NCBI GenBank assembly: GCA_047601745.1
Contig: JASGIS010000001.1
Coordinates: 992,001-1,056,000 of the forward strand
From: JAKPAM01 sp047601745
GTDB lineage: Bacteria > Pseudomonadota > Gammaproteobacteria > Burkholderiales > Burkholderiaceae_E
Direction: 5' to 3'
Length of the DNA: 64,000 nucleotides
How positions within the stretch are numbered: position 1 is the first letter of the stretch; each line of letters begins with the position of its first letter. Below, piece by piece: positions 25,243 to 34,217 of this stretch. Below the pieces are notes generated by a model, which searched no databases, had not been told where the DNA came from, and was given only the letters and a program-made list of their open reading frames with translations. The translations under genes and the position numbers were made by a program.

Positions 25243-26259
25243 ATGCAGCGACGCGACTTTCTCATCGCCCCGTTCGCCGCTTCCGTCGCCTCGCTGTACG
25301 CACCCGCCGCGCACACGCAATCCAGCCTCGCACCGCTGAAGCTCACGCTCGACTTTCGCGTGACCAGCCAGACATCGCCGTTCTTCCTGGCACTCGAAAA
25401 GGGCTACTACAAGGACGAGGGTCTGGCCGTGACGATCGACGTCGGTTCGGGCTCGGTCGCGTCGATCACGCGCGTGGCCAGCGGCGCTTATGACCTCGGG
25501 CTCGGCGACATCGGCTCGCTGATCGAGTTCCACGCGACCAACCCCGACACGCCGGTGCAGGCGATCTACCAGTATTACAACCGTGCGCCCTTCGTGATCA
25601 TCGGCCGCAAGGACCGCGGCATCACCCAGGACTTCCTGTCGCTCAAAGGCAAGAAGGTCGCCGCCGCCGCGGTCGAGGCCACGCGCCGCTGCTGGCCGAT
25701 GGCGGCCCGCGCGCTCGGCGCCCCGCCCGACCTGTTCGAATGGGTGACGACGGACTTCAGCGCGCGCGACAACGTCATGGTGCGCGGCGACGTCGACGCG
25801 GCCACTTATTTCCACGACTCGGCGGTCTCGCTGTTCGCGCGCATGCCGGAGCAGACGCTGTCGGTGCTCGAGTTCAGCCAGACCGGCCTGCAGCTCTACG
25901 GCAACGCGCTGCTCGGCGGCAAGCTGCTGCAGGAGAAACCCGACGCCGCCCGCGCCTTCGTGCGCGCCACCCACCGCGCGCTGCGCGAGACGCTGGCCCA
26001 GCCCGACGCGGCGCTGGCCGCCGTCAAGGCGCGCGAACCGATCATCAACGCGGACACCGAGCGCGCTCGCTGGGTGATCACGCGCCGCTACCTTCTGACT
26101 CCCGAGGTGCGGGCCCACGGCCTCGGCGGCGTGCAGCCGGCCGTGCTCGCCAGGCAGATCGACGAAGTCGCCGAGGCCTTCGCCCTGCCTCGCAAACCCG
26201 CGCCCGAGCGCATCTTCAATCCCGCCTTCCTGCCCGCCGACCGCCAGGTGTCCGCATGA
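25243..26259 (+). CDS. NMT1/THI5-like ABC substrate-binding protein
   Basis: A 338-residue periplasmic binding protein with a signal segment (MQRRDFLIAPFAASVASLYAPAAHTQ). The fold is that of the NMT1/SsuA group: FFLALEKGYYKDEGLAVTIDVGSGS, DLGLGDIGSLIEF, and FLSLKGKKVAAA. Members bind pyrimidines, nitrate, sulfonates or aromatic acids. The ATG is preceded by CGGAG. The stop overlaps the deaminase start in ATGA, which points to a ring-nitrogen base as ligand. No permease or ATPase is next to it, so it must share membrane components encoded elsewhere. Confidence 0.85.
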   Translation: MQRRDFLIAPFAASVASLYAPAAHTQSSLAPLKLTLDFRVTSQTSPFFLALEKGYYKDEGLAVTIDVGSGSVASITRVASGAYDLGLGDIGSLIEFHATNPDTPVQAIYQYYNRAPFVIIGRKDRGITQDFLSLKGKKVAAAAVEATRRCWPMAARALGAPPDLFEWVTTDFSARDNVMVRGDVDAATYFHDSAVSLFARMPEQTLSVLEFSQTGLQLYGNALLGGKLLQEKPDAARAFVRATHRALRETLAQPDAALAAVKAREPIINADTERARWVITRRYLLTPEVRAHGLGGVQPAVLARQIDEVAEAFALPRKPAPERIFNPAFLPADRQVSA

Positions 26260-26771
26260 GCACGCACGATGCCCTGCCGCAGACGGTGCAACTATCGGAG
26301 CGCGACGAGCGCCACCTGCGCCACGCGATCCAGCTGGCCGATCGCGCCCGCGCGCGCGGCAGCCATCGTCCGTTCGGCGCGGTCATCATCGGCCCGCACG
26401 ACGAGATCCTGGCCGAGGCCGTCAATACCAATACCGAGACCGGCGACTGCACCGCGCACGCCGAAACCTCGGCGATCCGCCTCGTGAGCCCCCGGCACTC
26501 GCGCGACGAACTCGCGCAGGCCACGCTGTACTCGTCGGCCGAACCCTGCGTGATGTGCGCGGGCGCGATCTTCTGGTCCAACATCGGCCGCGTCGTCTAT
26601 GGCATCGACGCCGAACGCCTGCGCGTCTTCCGCGGCGAGCGGCAGGACCAGCGCGACGCGGAGCTGTCGTGCCGCGACGTGTTCCGGGCCTCGCCCCATC
26701 CGATCGAGTGCATCGGTCCGGCGCTGATCGACGAGGCGTCGGCCTCGCACGCAGGAGCGTGGAAGGCCTGA
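26256..26771 (+). CDS. Nucleoside/guanine deaminase of the cytidine deaminase-like fold
   Basis: A 171-residue zinc deaminase. The active-site motif CTAHAETSAI has His68 as zinc ligand and Glu70 as proton shuttle; SSAEPCVMCAGAI supplies Cys98 and Cys101. This HAE...PCxxC set is shared by guanine deaminases, TadA and cytosine deaminases. It overlaps the binding-protein stop by four bases, so uptake and deamination of a purine, pyrimidine or related base are probably linked. The exact base is not readable. Confidence 0.88.
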   Translation: MSTHDALPQTVQLSERDERHLRHAIQLADRARARGSHRPFGAVIIGPHDEILAEAVNTNTETGDCTAHAETSAIRLVSPRHSRDELAQATLYSSAEPCVMCAGAIFWSNIGRVVYGIDAERLRVFRGERQDQRDAELSCRDVFRASPHPIECIGPALIDEASASHAGAWKA

Positions 26772-27117
26772 AGCGGGCCGCGTCGAGCGGCTTGCTCGAA
26801 GTCGGCGGCGTGCCGCTCGCGCTGCGGCCGCGGCGGGCAGACGCCCGCCCGCGCCGATAAGGCCCCCGCCGACGCCCTCGGCGTGAGCGAGGGATTTCGG
26901 CGGCCGATCCCGGCTCGCCGCTAAGCGAAGCCGCAGCCCGCGGTCTCGTCTCCCCCCATCGGACCGGCGGCGCCGTCGACTTAGGGCCGGTTCACCGGTG
27001 CCGTCACCGCGGACCGCCGCCGGGTTTCATTCGATGTGACACGCGTCGCAACGGCCTGATCGGGTATCTTTCGGAGGTCGAACCGCTCTTCCCAACACCA
27101 TCAGAGACATCCCGACC
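26772..27117. other. Intergenic 346 bases with GC-rich inverted repeats
   Basis: I see no gene here. GGCGGGC at 26832-26838 pairs with GCCCGCC at 26843-26849 around a 4-base loop, possibly terminating the deaminase transcript, though without a T-run. The last 100 bases hold the unassigned promoter of the next gene. Confidence 0.55.
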
Positions 27118-28164
27118 ATGACAGATACCAATGCGACGCTGCCGCTGACCGGCCTGCGGGTCGTCGAATTGCACGCGATCGGACCGGTCCCGTTCGCCGG
27201 CCAGTTGCTGCGCCGGCTGGGCGCGACGATCCACCGCGTCTCGCCGCCGAAGGACCCGGGCCTGGGCGTGGGCAGCAAAACCGAATACGACGTGCTCAAC
27301 GCCGGCAAGCAGGTCGAGATGCTCGACCTGAAATCGGCCGACGGCATGGCCGCGCTGGACAAGCTGCTGGCCACGGCCGACGTGATGCTCGAAGGCTTCC
27401 GCCCCGGCGTGCTCGAACGCCTGGGCCTGGCGCCCAAGACGCTGCTCGCCAAACACCCGAAACTGGTCATCGGCCGCCTGTCCGGCTGGGGCCTGAACGG
27501 GGCGCTGGCCGACCGCGCCGGGCACGACATCAACTACCTGGGGCTGACCGGCCTGCTCAACGCGATCGGTCCGGCCGAACGCCCGATCCCCCCGTTGAAC
27601 GTCGTCGCCGACTTCGGCGGCGGCGCGATGCACCTGCTGGTCGGCGTGTTGTCCCGGCTGGTCCAGCGCTCGATCTCCGGCAAGGGCGGCACCGTCGAGA
27701 CCAGCATCCTCGCCGGCACCGTCGGGCTGTCGCCGATGTTCTTCGGCATGCTGGCCAGCGGCGCCTGGCAGATCGGCCGCGAGGTCAACCTGCTCGACGG
27801 CGCGCCGCCGTTCTACCGCGTCTACAAGACGAAGGACGACAAGTTCGTGTCGGCCGGCGCGATCGAGGCGAAGTTCTACCTCGAGATGATCAAGCTGACC
27901 GGCACGCAGGGCCAGATCGATCCGGCCAAGCAGATGGCGCGCGACACCTGGACCGACACCGCGGCGACGTTCCAGAAGGCGTTCCTGACGAAGACCCGCG
28001 ACGAATGGGGCGAACTCGCACAGCAATGCGACTGCTGCGTCGCGCCGGTGCTCGACTTCCTCGAAGCGGCCCGCCATCCGCACAACCTCGCCAACGGCCT
28101 GTACAAGGCCGAGCCGTTCCCGCAGGTCGATCGCGTGCTGGACTTCGACCGCGATCTGCGCTGA
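27118..28164 (+). CDS. CaiB/BaiF CoA-transferase family protein, alpha-methylacyl-CoA racemase-like
   Basis: The 348-residue protein is a class III CoA-transferase-fold enzyme. It opens with LPLTGLRVVELHAIGPVPFAGQLL and has GFRPGVLERLGL and KLVIGRLSGWG. The His of DRAGHDINYLGLTG and the Asp of NVVADFGGGAMHLLVG are the pair used by alpha-methylacyl-CoA racemase. The enzyme would epimerise branched acyl-CoAs for beta-oxidation. A true CoA transferase would have a catalytic Asp elsewhere; I favour the racemase. It stands alone, and its stop codon is duplicated in a 19-bp direct repeat. Confidence 0.87.
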   Translation: MTDTNATLPLTGLRVVELHAIGPVPFAGQLLRRLGATIHRVSPPKDPGLGVGSKTEYDVLNAGKQVEMLDLKSADGMAALDKLLATADVMLEGFRPGVLERLGLAPKTLLAKHPKLVIGRLSGWGLNGALADRAGHDINYLGLTGLLNAIGPAERPIPPLNVVADFGGGAMHLLVGVLSRLVQRSISGKGGTVETSILAGTVGLSPMFFGMLASGAWQIGREVNLLDGAPPFYRVYKTKDDKFVSAGAIEAKFYLEMIKLTGTQGQIDPAKQMARDTWTDTAATFQKAFLTKTRDEWGELAQQCDCCVAPVLDFLEAARHPHNLANGLYKAEPFPQVDRVLDFDRDLR

Positions 28165-28183
28165 CGACCGCGATCCGCGCTGA
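28146..28183. repeat. 19-bp direct repeat ending at the stop codon
   Basis: CGACCGCGATCTGCGCTGA at 28146-28164 is the last six codons plus the TGA of the racemase-like gene. It is repeated at 28165-28183 with one change (T to C). The copy lies wholly outside the gene. Confidence 0.9.
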
Positions 28184-28234
28184 TCTCGCCGGCCGGCCTC
28201 CGCATCGCGGTCCGGGCCGGCCTGCGAACGGGCA

Positions 28235-28879
28235 CTAGTCGACGGCGGTCAGCCGCAGCGATTCGAGGAAGGTCTTCGCCTGCTCGCGATCGATCGACGG
28301 CCCGATGACGACCGCCTGCCAGACGCGGTCGCCGCGGCCGGCGAAGCGCGCGATCATCTCGATCGCGCCGCGGTCGGCCTTCGCACCGGTCTCCTTGCCC
28401 GCGGGCCCCGGCCCGCTCGCCTCGACCTGCCAGCCCTCGACCCGTCCCCGCTGCTGCCCCGCGCCGTCGACCAGCATCCATTCGATCGGTTCGGCCGCCC
28501 GCTCGGCACCGCGCAGATTGCGAACCATCTGCGCGCGCATCGCCGCCAGCGCGCGCCCGCGCAGGCCCGCGGCCAGTTCGTCCGCCCCGCCGCCCGTGCC
28601 GATCACGCCGAGCGCGCCCATCGGCAGCCGGATCGCGCCGACGGCGAACGACATGCCCTCGACCTCGACGGCCCGCATCGACATCTCGACCTCTAGCCCG
28701 TCCAGGTTGATCCGGCGCTGCAGGTGCGACGGCTTGGCCGGCAGCATCACGCGATAGCCGTCGTCGCCGGCCTGCACCTCGCGCCAGTTGAACGTCGGCG
28801 TGCACGCCGCCAGCATCAGCAAGAAAGCCAGCGCGCGGCCGGCCCACCCATGTGTGAATCGATCCATCGTTGCCGTCAT
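28235..28879 (-). CDS. Predicted lipoprotein of unknown function
   Basis: From ATG 28879 the protein has 214 residues; ATG 28867 is an alternative, and the longest frame begins at 28939 but overlaps the divergent gene's start. A lipoprotein signal is clear: GRALAFLLMLAAC with lipobox Cys near residue 26. The mature part resembles small PsbP-like beta proteins (DGYRVMLPAKPSHLQRRINLDG, then EMSMRAVEVEGMSFAVG), but I cannot name the family. It would sit in the inner or outer membrane facing the periplasm. It is transcribed divergently from the DUF1840 gene. Confidence 0.75.
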   Translation of the reverse strand: MTATMDRFTHGWAGRALAFLLMLAACTPTFNWREVQAGDDGYRVMLPAKPSHLQRRINLDGLEVEMSMRAVEVEGMSFAVGAIRLPMGALGVIGTGGGADELAAGLRGRALAAMRAQMVRNLRGAERAAEPIEWMLVDGAGQQRGRVEGWQVEASGPGPAGKETGAKADRGAIEMIARFAGRGDRVWQAVVIGPSIDREQAKTFLESLRLTAVD

Positions 28880-28937
28880 GCGACCAAAGGATCGGAGCAT
28901 AATCCGTCCCACGTCTGGAAGCCCTGCGGAGTCCGCC

Positions 28938-29273
28938 ATGATCTACGAATTCAAGTCCCGCGCCACCGGCAATCTCGTGATGACGCAGGACGTCGCCGAG
29001 CGCCTGCTCGGCATCGTCGGCAAGTCGCCGGGACCGACCGGCATCATCACCGCCGAGCAGATCCCCGGCGCGATCGAAGCGCTCGAACGGGCCGTCGCGC
29101 GCGAGAAGACCGGGGGCCCGGCCAGCGTCGGCACGCCGCGCACGCCGGTCGCCGCCGCCGACGAGGATCGCGACGACGAACCGCCGATCGGGCTGGCGCA
29201 GCGCGCGTTCCCGCTGATCGAGATGCTCAAGCGCGCGGGCGCGGCGGGCAAGGACATCACCTGGGGCATCTGA
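28938..29273 (+). CDS. DUF1840 domain protein
   Basis: A 111-residue protein of the DUF1840 family, common in Burkholderiales and of unknown function. Visible features are the start MIYEFKSRATGNLVMTQDVAERLL, the segment GIITAEQIPGAIEALERAV, an acidic low-complexity middle, and the ending AFPLIEMLKRAGAAGKDITWGI. It is cytoplasmic, with no membrane segment. GGAG (GCGGAGTCCGCC) precedes the start. Confidence 0.88.
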   Translation: MIYEFKSRATGNLVMTQDVAERLLGIVGKSPGPTGIITAEQIPGAIEALERAVAREKTGGPASVGTPRTPVAAADEDRDDEPPIGLAQRAFPLIEMLKRAGAAGKDITWGI

Positions 29274-29480
29274 GCCTCGGGCAGCGAGGCCGGCCCGCGG
29301 TCGGCCCCGCTTGCAGGGCCGTGCGCGGCAAGCCCCCGGGGGCTCCCGCTCGACCGCCGGAACGGTCTATCATCGCCACAGGGACGTAGACACCCCACGC
29401 ACCGATCGCCGACGGCGGCCCGACCGCCCGATGCCCGTGTGCCGACGAGGGTGCCCGATCCGGACTACTGGAGACCCCTC

Positions 29481-32400
29481 GTGGACATGAATCGACGGCA
29501 GTTCTTCAAGGCCACCGCCGCGGGGCTGGGCGGATCGAGCCTGGCGATGCTCGGCTTCTCGCCCGCTCCCGCGCTGGCCGAGGCACGCCAGTTCAAGCTG
29601 GCCCGCACGACCGAAACCCGCAACACCTGCCCGTACTGCTCGGTCGGCTGCGGCATCCTGATGTACAGCCTGGGCGACAACCCGAAGAACGTCACCCAGG
29701 GCATCGTCCACATCGAGGGCGATCCGGATCACCCGGTCAATCGCGGCACGCTATGCCCGAAGGGCGCCGGCCTGCTGGACTTCGTCCACAGCGAGAACCG
29801 GCTCAAGTATCCCGAGGTGCGCGAGCCCGGCAGCAACGCGTGGAAGCGGATCTCGTGGAACGAGGCCTTCGATCGCATCGCCCGGCTGATGAAGGCCGAC
29901 CGCGACGCGAACTTCATCGCCACGAACGCCGAGGGCAAGACCGTCAACCGCTGGCTCAGCACCGGCTTCCTGGCGGCCTCGGCCTCGTCGAACGAAACCG
30001 GATACCTGACGCACAAGGTCAACCGTGCGTTGGGGATGCTCGTCTTCGACAACCAGGCGCGTGTCTGACACGGACCGACGGTGGCCAGTCTGGCCCCGAC
30101 GTTCGGACGCGGCGCGATGACCAACCACTGGGTCGACATCAAGAATGCCGACCTGGTGCTGATCATGGGCGGCAATGCCGCCGAAGCCCACCCGTGCGGC
30201 TTCAAATGGGTGATCGAAGCCAAGCATCACAACAAGGCCAAGCTGATCGTCGTCGATCCGCGCTTCACGCGCTCGGCCGCGATGTCCGACTACTACGCGC
30301 CGGTGCGGGCGGGCAGCGACATCGCGTTCCTCGGCGGCGTCATCCATTACCTGCTGTCCGGCGACCGGATCCAGCACGAGTACGTCAGGCACTTCACGAA
30401 CGCCTCGTTCATCGTCAACGAGAACTACAAGTTCGAGAACGGACTGTTCTCCGGCTACGACGCCGAGAAGCGCACTTATTCGACGGCCACCTGGGCCTAC
30501 GAGCTGGACGAGCAGGGCTTCGCGAAGGTCGACGAAACGATGCAGCATCCGCGTTGCGTGCTGCAGATCATGAAGACCCACTATGCGCGCTACACGCCCG
30601 AGATGGTCGAGCGCATCTGCGGCACGCCGAAGGACCAGTTCCTGAAAGTGTGCGAGATGATCGCCACGACAGGGGTGCCGTCGCGCACGATGACGATCCT
30701 GTACGCGCTGGGCTGGACGCAGCACAGCCAGGGCTCGGAGATGATCCGCGCCGGCGCGATCATGCAACTGCTGCTGGGCAACATCGGCGTGCCCGGCGGC
30801 GGCATGAACGCGCTGCGCGGCCATAGCAACATCCAGGGCCTGACCGACCTGGGCCTGCTGTCCAATTCGCTGCCCGGCTACCTGTCGCTGCCGCGCGATG
30901 CCGAACAGGACCTCGACGGCTACCTGAAGTCGCGCGCGCTCAAGCCGCTGCGGCCGAACCAGATGAACTTCTGGCAGAACTACCCGAAGTTCTTCGTCAG
31001 CCTGCAGAAGGCCACGTTCGGGCCGGCGGCCAGCGCCGAGAACCGCTGGTGCTACGACTGGCTGCCCAAGTGGGACAAGCTGTACGACATCCTGCAGGCA
31101 TTCGAGCTGATGAACCAGGGCAGGATCAACGGCTACTTCTGCCAGGGCTTCAACCCGGTCGGTTCGTTCCCGAACAAGCACAAGATCGTCGCCGGCCTGT
31201 CACGGCTCAAGTGGCTGGTGACGATGGACCCGCTCAAGACCGAGACCTCCGAGTTCTGGCAGAACTTCGGCGAGCACAACGACGTCGACACGGCCGCGAT
31301 CCGGACCGAGGTGTTCCGCCTGCCGACCACCTGCTTCGCCGAGGAGGACGGCTCGCTGACCAACTCGAGCCGCTGGCTGCAATGGCACTGGAAAGGCGCC
31401 GAACCGCCGGGACAGGCGATCAGCGACATCCAGATCATGTCGGAGCTGTTCGTGCGGCTGCGCGAGCTGTACCGCAGCGAGGGCGGCGCGTTCCCCGATC
31501 CGATCGTCAACCTGCACTGGCCGTACCTGATTCCGCGGTCGCCGTCGCCGCAGGAACTGGCGATGGAGTACAACGGCAAGGCGCTGGCGGACCTGGTCGA
31601 TCCGAAGGATCCGTCGAAGGTGCTGGTCAAGGCCGGCGAGCAGTTGACCGGCTTCGGCCAGCTTCGCGACGACGGGACGACCTCGGCCGGCTGCTGGATC
31701 TATACCGGCTGCTGGACGCCGGCCGGCAACCAGATGGCCCGGCGCGACAACGCCGATCCTTATGGCATCGGCCAGCACCTGGGCTGGGCCTGGGCCTGGC
31801 CGGCCAACCGCCGCGTGCTGTACAACCGCGCGTCGGCCGATCCGTCCGGCAAGCCGTGGATCGCCTCGCGCACGCTGACCCGGTGGAACGGCAAGGCCTG
31901 GGCCGGCTCCGACATTCCCGACATGCGCCCGGACGCGGCGCCCGACCAGCACGTCGGTCCGTTCATCATGACGGCCGAAGGCGTGGCCCGATTGTTCGCA
32001 CCGACCGGCATGGCCGAAGGCCCGCTGCCCGAGCACTACGAACCGATGGAATCGCCGCTGGCCGCCAACCCGCTGCATCCGGACAATCCGCTGGCGTTCA
32101 ACAATCCGGCCGTGCGCGTGTTTCCGGACGACAGGAAGAACTTCGGCACGGCCAAGGAGTTTCCTTATGTCGCGACCAGCTACCGGCTGACCGAGCACTT
32201 CCATTACTGGACCAAGAACGTGCGCACGTCGGCCGTCATCCAGCCGCAGCAGTTCGTCGAGATCGGCGAACAGCTCGCGAACGAAAAGGGCATCGCGCAC
32301 GGGGACACGGTCAAGGTCTCGTCCAAGCGCGGCTACATCAAGGCCGTGGCCGTCGTATCCAAGCGCATCGCCTCGCTGAACGTCGACGGGCGGCGCGTGC

Positions 32401-32546
32401 ACACGGTAGGGCTGCCGAACCACTGGGGCTTCGTCGGCGTCGCCAAGCCGGGATTCCTGGTCAACACGCTGACGCCGTCGGTCGGCGATGCCAACACGCA
32501 GACGCCCGAGTACAAGTCGTTCACCGTGAACATCGAGAAAGCCTGA
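29481..32546 (+). CDS. fdnG: Formate dehydrogenase-N/O type alpha subunit, selenocysteine-containing
   Basis: The catalytic subunit oxidises formate to CO2 in the periplasm at a bis-MGD molybdenum centre with a selenocysteine ligand. The frame is interrupted only by TGA at 30066-30068, in the context ARV-Sec-HGPTVASLAPTFGRG, exactly the selenocysteine site of E. coli FdnG. Reading it as Sec gives 1021 residues with Sec196. GTG 29481 is chosen as start because GGAG lies 7 bases upstream and the protein then begins like FdnG (MDMNRRQFFKA), a Tat signal. An iron-sulfur site follows in CPYCSVGCG...LCPKGAG. First gene of fdnGHI-fdhE. Confidence 0.95.
30066..30098 (+). promoter_or_regulatory. SECIS element for selenocysteine insertion
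   Basis: Just after the UGA, CGG (30079-30081) pairs with CCG (30096-30098). U30082 is left bulged, and GGCCA (30083-30087) pairs with UGGCC (30091-30095) around a GUC loop. A bulged U and a G-U in the apical loop are the features SelB recognises in the E. coli elements. Seen by eye in the sequence. Confidence 0.85.
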
Positions 32547-32559
32547 GGACGCCGACGCC

Positions 32560-33543
32560 ATGTCATCGCTCCAATCCCTGGACATCGCCAAGCGGTCGGC
32601 GACGACGACGCCGTCCCCGCAGGCCCGCCACCAGCCCGACCTGGCCAAGCTGATCGACGTCACGAGCTGCATCGGCTGCAAGGCCTGCCAAGTCGCCTGC
32701 ATGCAGTGGAACGACCTGCGCGACGAGGTCGGCACCAACGTCGGCGTCTACGACAATCCGGCCGACCTGACGCCGCAGTCGTGGACCGTCATGCGCTTTG
32801 CCGAGGTCGAGCCCGAACCCGAGGCCGGCAAGCTCGAATGGCTGATCCGCAAGGACGGCTGCATGCACTGCGAGGATCCGGGCTGCCTGAAGGCCTGCCC
32901 GTCGCCGGGCGCGATCGTCAAGTACACGAACGGCATCGTCGACTTCATCTCCGAGCACTGCATCGGCTGCGGATCCTGCGTGACCGGCTGCCCGTTCAAC
33001 GTGCCGCGGATCTCCGAGAAGGACAACAAGGCCTACAAGTGCTCGCTGTGCTCGGACCGCGTCGCGGTCGGCCTGGAGCCGGCCTGCGTCAAAGCCTGCC
33101 CGACCGGCGCGATCCGCTTCGGCACCAAGGACGCGATGAAGGATTTCGCGGCCGAGCGCATCGAGGACATGCAGGAGCGCGGCTACGCGAACGCCGGACT
33201 GTACGACCCGCCGGGCGTCGGCGGCACGCACGTGATGTACGTGCTGCAGCACGCCGACCGGCCCGAGCTGTACCACGGTCTGCCCAGGGATCCGAAGATC
33301 GATCCGATGGTCGGCCTGTGGAAGGGCGCGCTCAAGCCGCTGGCGATGCTGGCGATGCTCGGCGGCGTGCTCGGCGGCTTCATGCACTACATGAAGGTCG
33401 GGCCGGTCGAGGACAAGGACGACGGCACGGACGGCAAGGTCGACGCCGGTTCGGGTTCGGGTTCGGGTTCGGGTTCGGGTTCGGGTTCGGGTTCGGGTTC
33501 GGGCAGCATGGGCGATACCGGCGCTTCGGGAGAACGGCGATGA
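32560..33543 (+). CDS. fdnH: Formate dehydrogenase beta subunit (4 x 4Fe-4S)
   Basis: FdnH relays electrons from the catalytic subunit to cytochrome b. The 327-residue protein has four ferredoxin-type Cys groups: CIGCKACQVAC, CMHCEDPGCLKACP, CIGCGSCVTGCP, and CSLC with CVKACP. A single C-terminal membrane helix (PLAMLAMLGGVLGGFMHYM) follows. The tail is then extended by ten Gly-Ser pairs encoded by a GGTTCG hexamer run (33448-33507), which is not part of the family. Its stop overlaps fdnI in ATGA. Confidence 0.95.
   Translation: MSSLQSLDIAKRSATTTPSPQARHQPDLAKLIDVTSCIGCKACQVACMQWNDLRDEVGTNVGVYDNPADLTPQSWTVMRFAEVEPEPEAGKLEWLIRKDGCMHCEDPGCLKACPSPGAIVKYTNGIVDFISEHCIGCGSCVTGCPFNVPRISEKDNKAYKCSLCSDRVAVGLEPACVKACPTGAIRFGTKDAMKDFAAERIEDMQERGYANAGLYDPPGVGGTHVMYVLQHADRPELYHGLPRDPKIDPMVGLWKGALKPLAMLAMLGGVLGGFMHYMKVGPVEDKDDGTDGKVDAGSGSGSGSGSGSGSGSGSGSMGDTGASGERR
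33448..33507 (+). repeat. GGTTCG hexamer tract inside fdnH
   Basis: Nine perfect GGTTCG units (33448-33501) and one degenerate unit (GGCAGC) encode ten Gly-Ser pairs at the end of FdnH. Unit gain or loss would keep frame. The strand carries eight GGGTTC-spaced G-triplets, a potential G-quadruplex like telomeric GGGTTA. Confidence 0.93.
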
Positions 33544-34217
33544 GCGCGAATCCTTATGATCGACGACCGGCGACGCCCGCCGCCCGCCGCGATCCCCCCC
33601 GGCTGATCGCCCGCTATGCGGCCTCGTCGCGGCTGAACCACTGGATCGTCGCGATCCTGTTCTTCTGCGCCGCGCTGACCGGATTGGCGTTCTTCCATCC
33701 TTATTTCTATCCGCTGGTCCACCTGTTCGGCGGCGGTCCGTGGGCGCGCATCCTGCATCCGTTCTTCGGCGTCGCGATGGTCGCGTTGTTTCTCGGACTG
33801 TTCTTCCGGCTGGCCCGCCACAACGTCTGGCGTCGCCACGACAGCGCATGGCTGCGGCACGCCAACCGGATGCTGGCCGGCGACAAGGCGGGCCTGCCGC
33901 CGGCCGGCCGCTACAACGCCGGCCAGAAGATCATCTTCTGGGTAATGGCGCTGTCGCTGCTGGTGCTGATCGTCACCGGCGTCATGTTCTGGCGGCCTTA
34001 CTTCGCGTACGCGTTCCCGATCTGGGCCGTTCGCCTGGCCACGCTGCTGCACGCGGCCGCGGCGACGGTGCTGATCCTGTCGATCATCGTGCACGTGTAC
34101 GCGGCGATCTGGGTCAAGGGCACGATGCGCGCGATGACACGCGGCACCGTCACCGAAAGCTGGGCGCGGCGCAACCATCCGCTGTGGTTCGACGAAGTCG
34201 CGTCCAAAGACCGATGA
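33540..34217 (+). CDS. fdnI: Formate dehydrogenase gamma subunit (cytochrome b556)
   Basis: The 225-residue membrane protein anchors the complex and passes electrons to quinone. Four hydrophobic segments are visible (about residues 35-55, 72-92, 128-148, 166-190). Histidines likely to bind heme lie in RLNHWIVAI, RILHPFFGV, TLLHAAAATV and SIIVHVYAAIWVKG. An N-terminal extension of about 20 residues is Pro/Arg-rich. The ATG overlaps the fdnH stop, and the stop overlaps the fdhE start, so fdnH-fdnI-fdhE are tightly coupled. Confidence 0.93.
   Translation: MSANPYDRRPATPAARRDPPRLIARYAASSRLNHWIVAILFFCAALTGLAFFHPYFYPLVHLFGGGPWARILHPFFGVAMVALFLGLFFRLARHNVWRRHDSAWLRHANRMLAGDKAGLPPAGRYNAGQKIIFWVMALSLLVLIVTGVMFWRPYFAYAFPIWAVRLATLLHAAAATVLILSIIVHVYAAIWVKGTMRAMTRGTVTESWARRNHPLWFDEVASKDR

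Noticed and set aside
29439..30068. fdnG appears split into two open frames by a TGA
   Set aside because: The TGA sits at the exact selenocysteine site of formate dehydrogenase, a SECIS hairpin follows, and selA, selB and tRNA-Sec are nearby. It is one intact gene, not a pseudogene.
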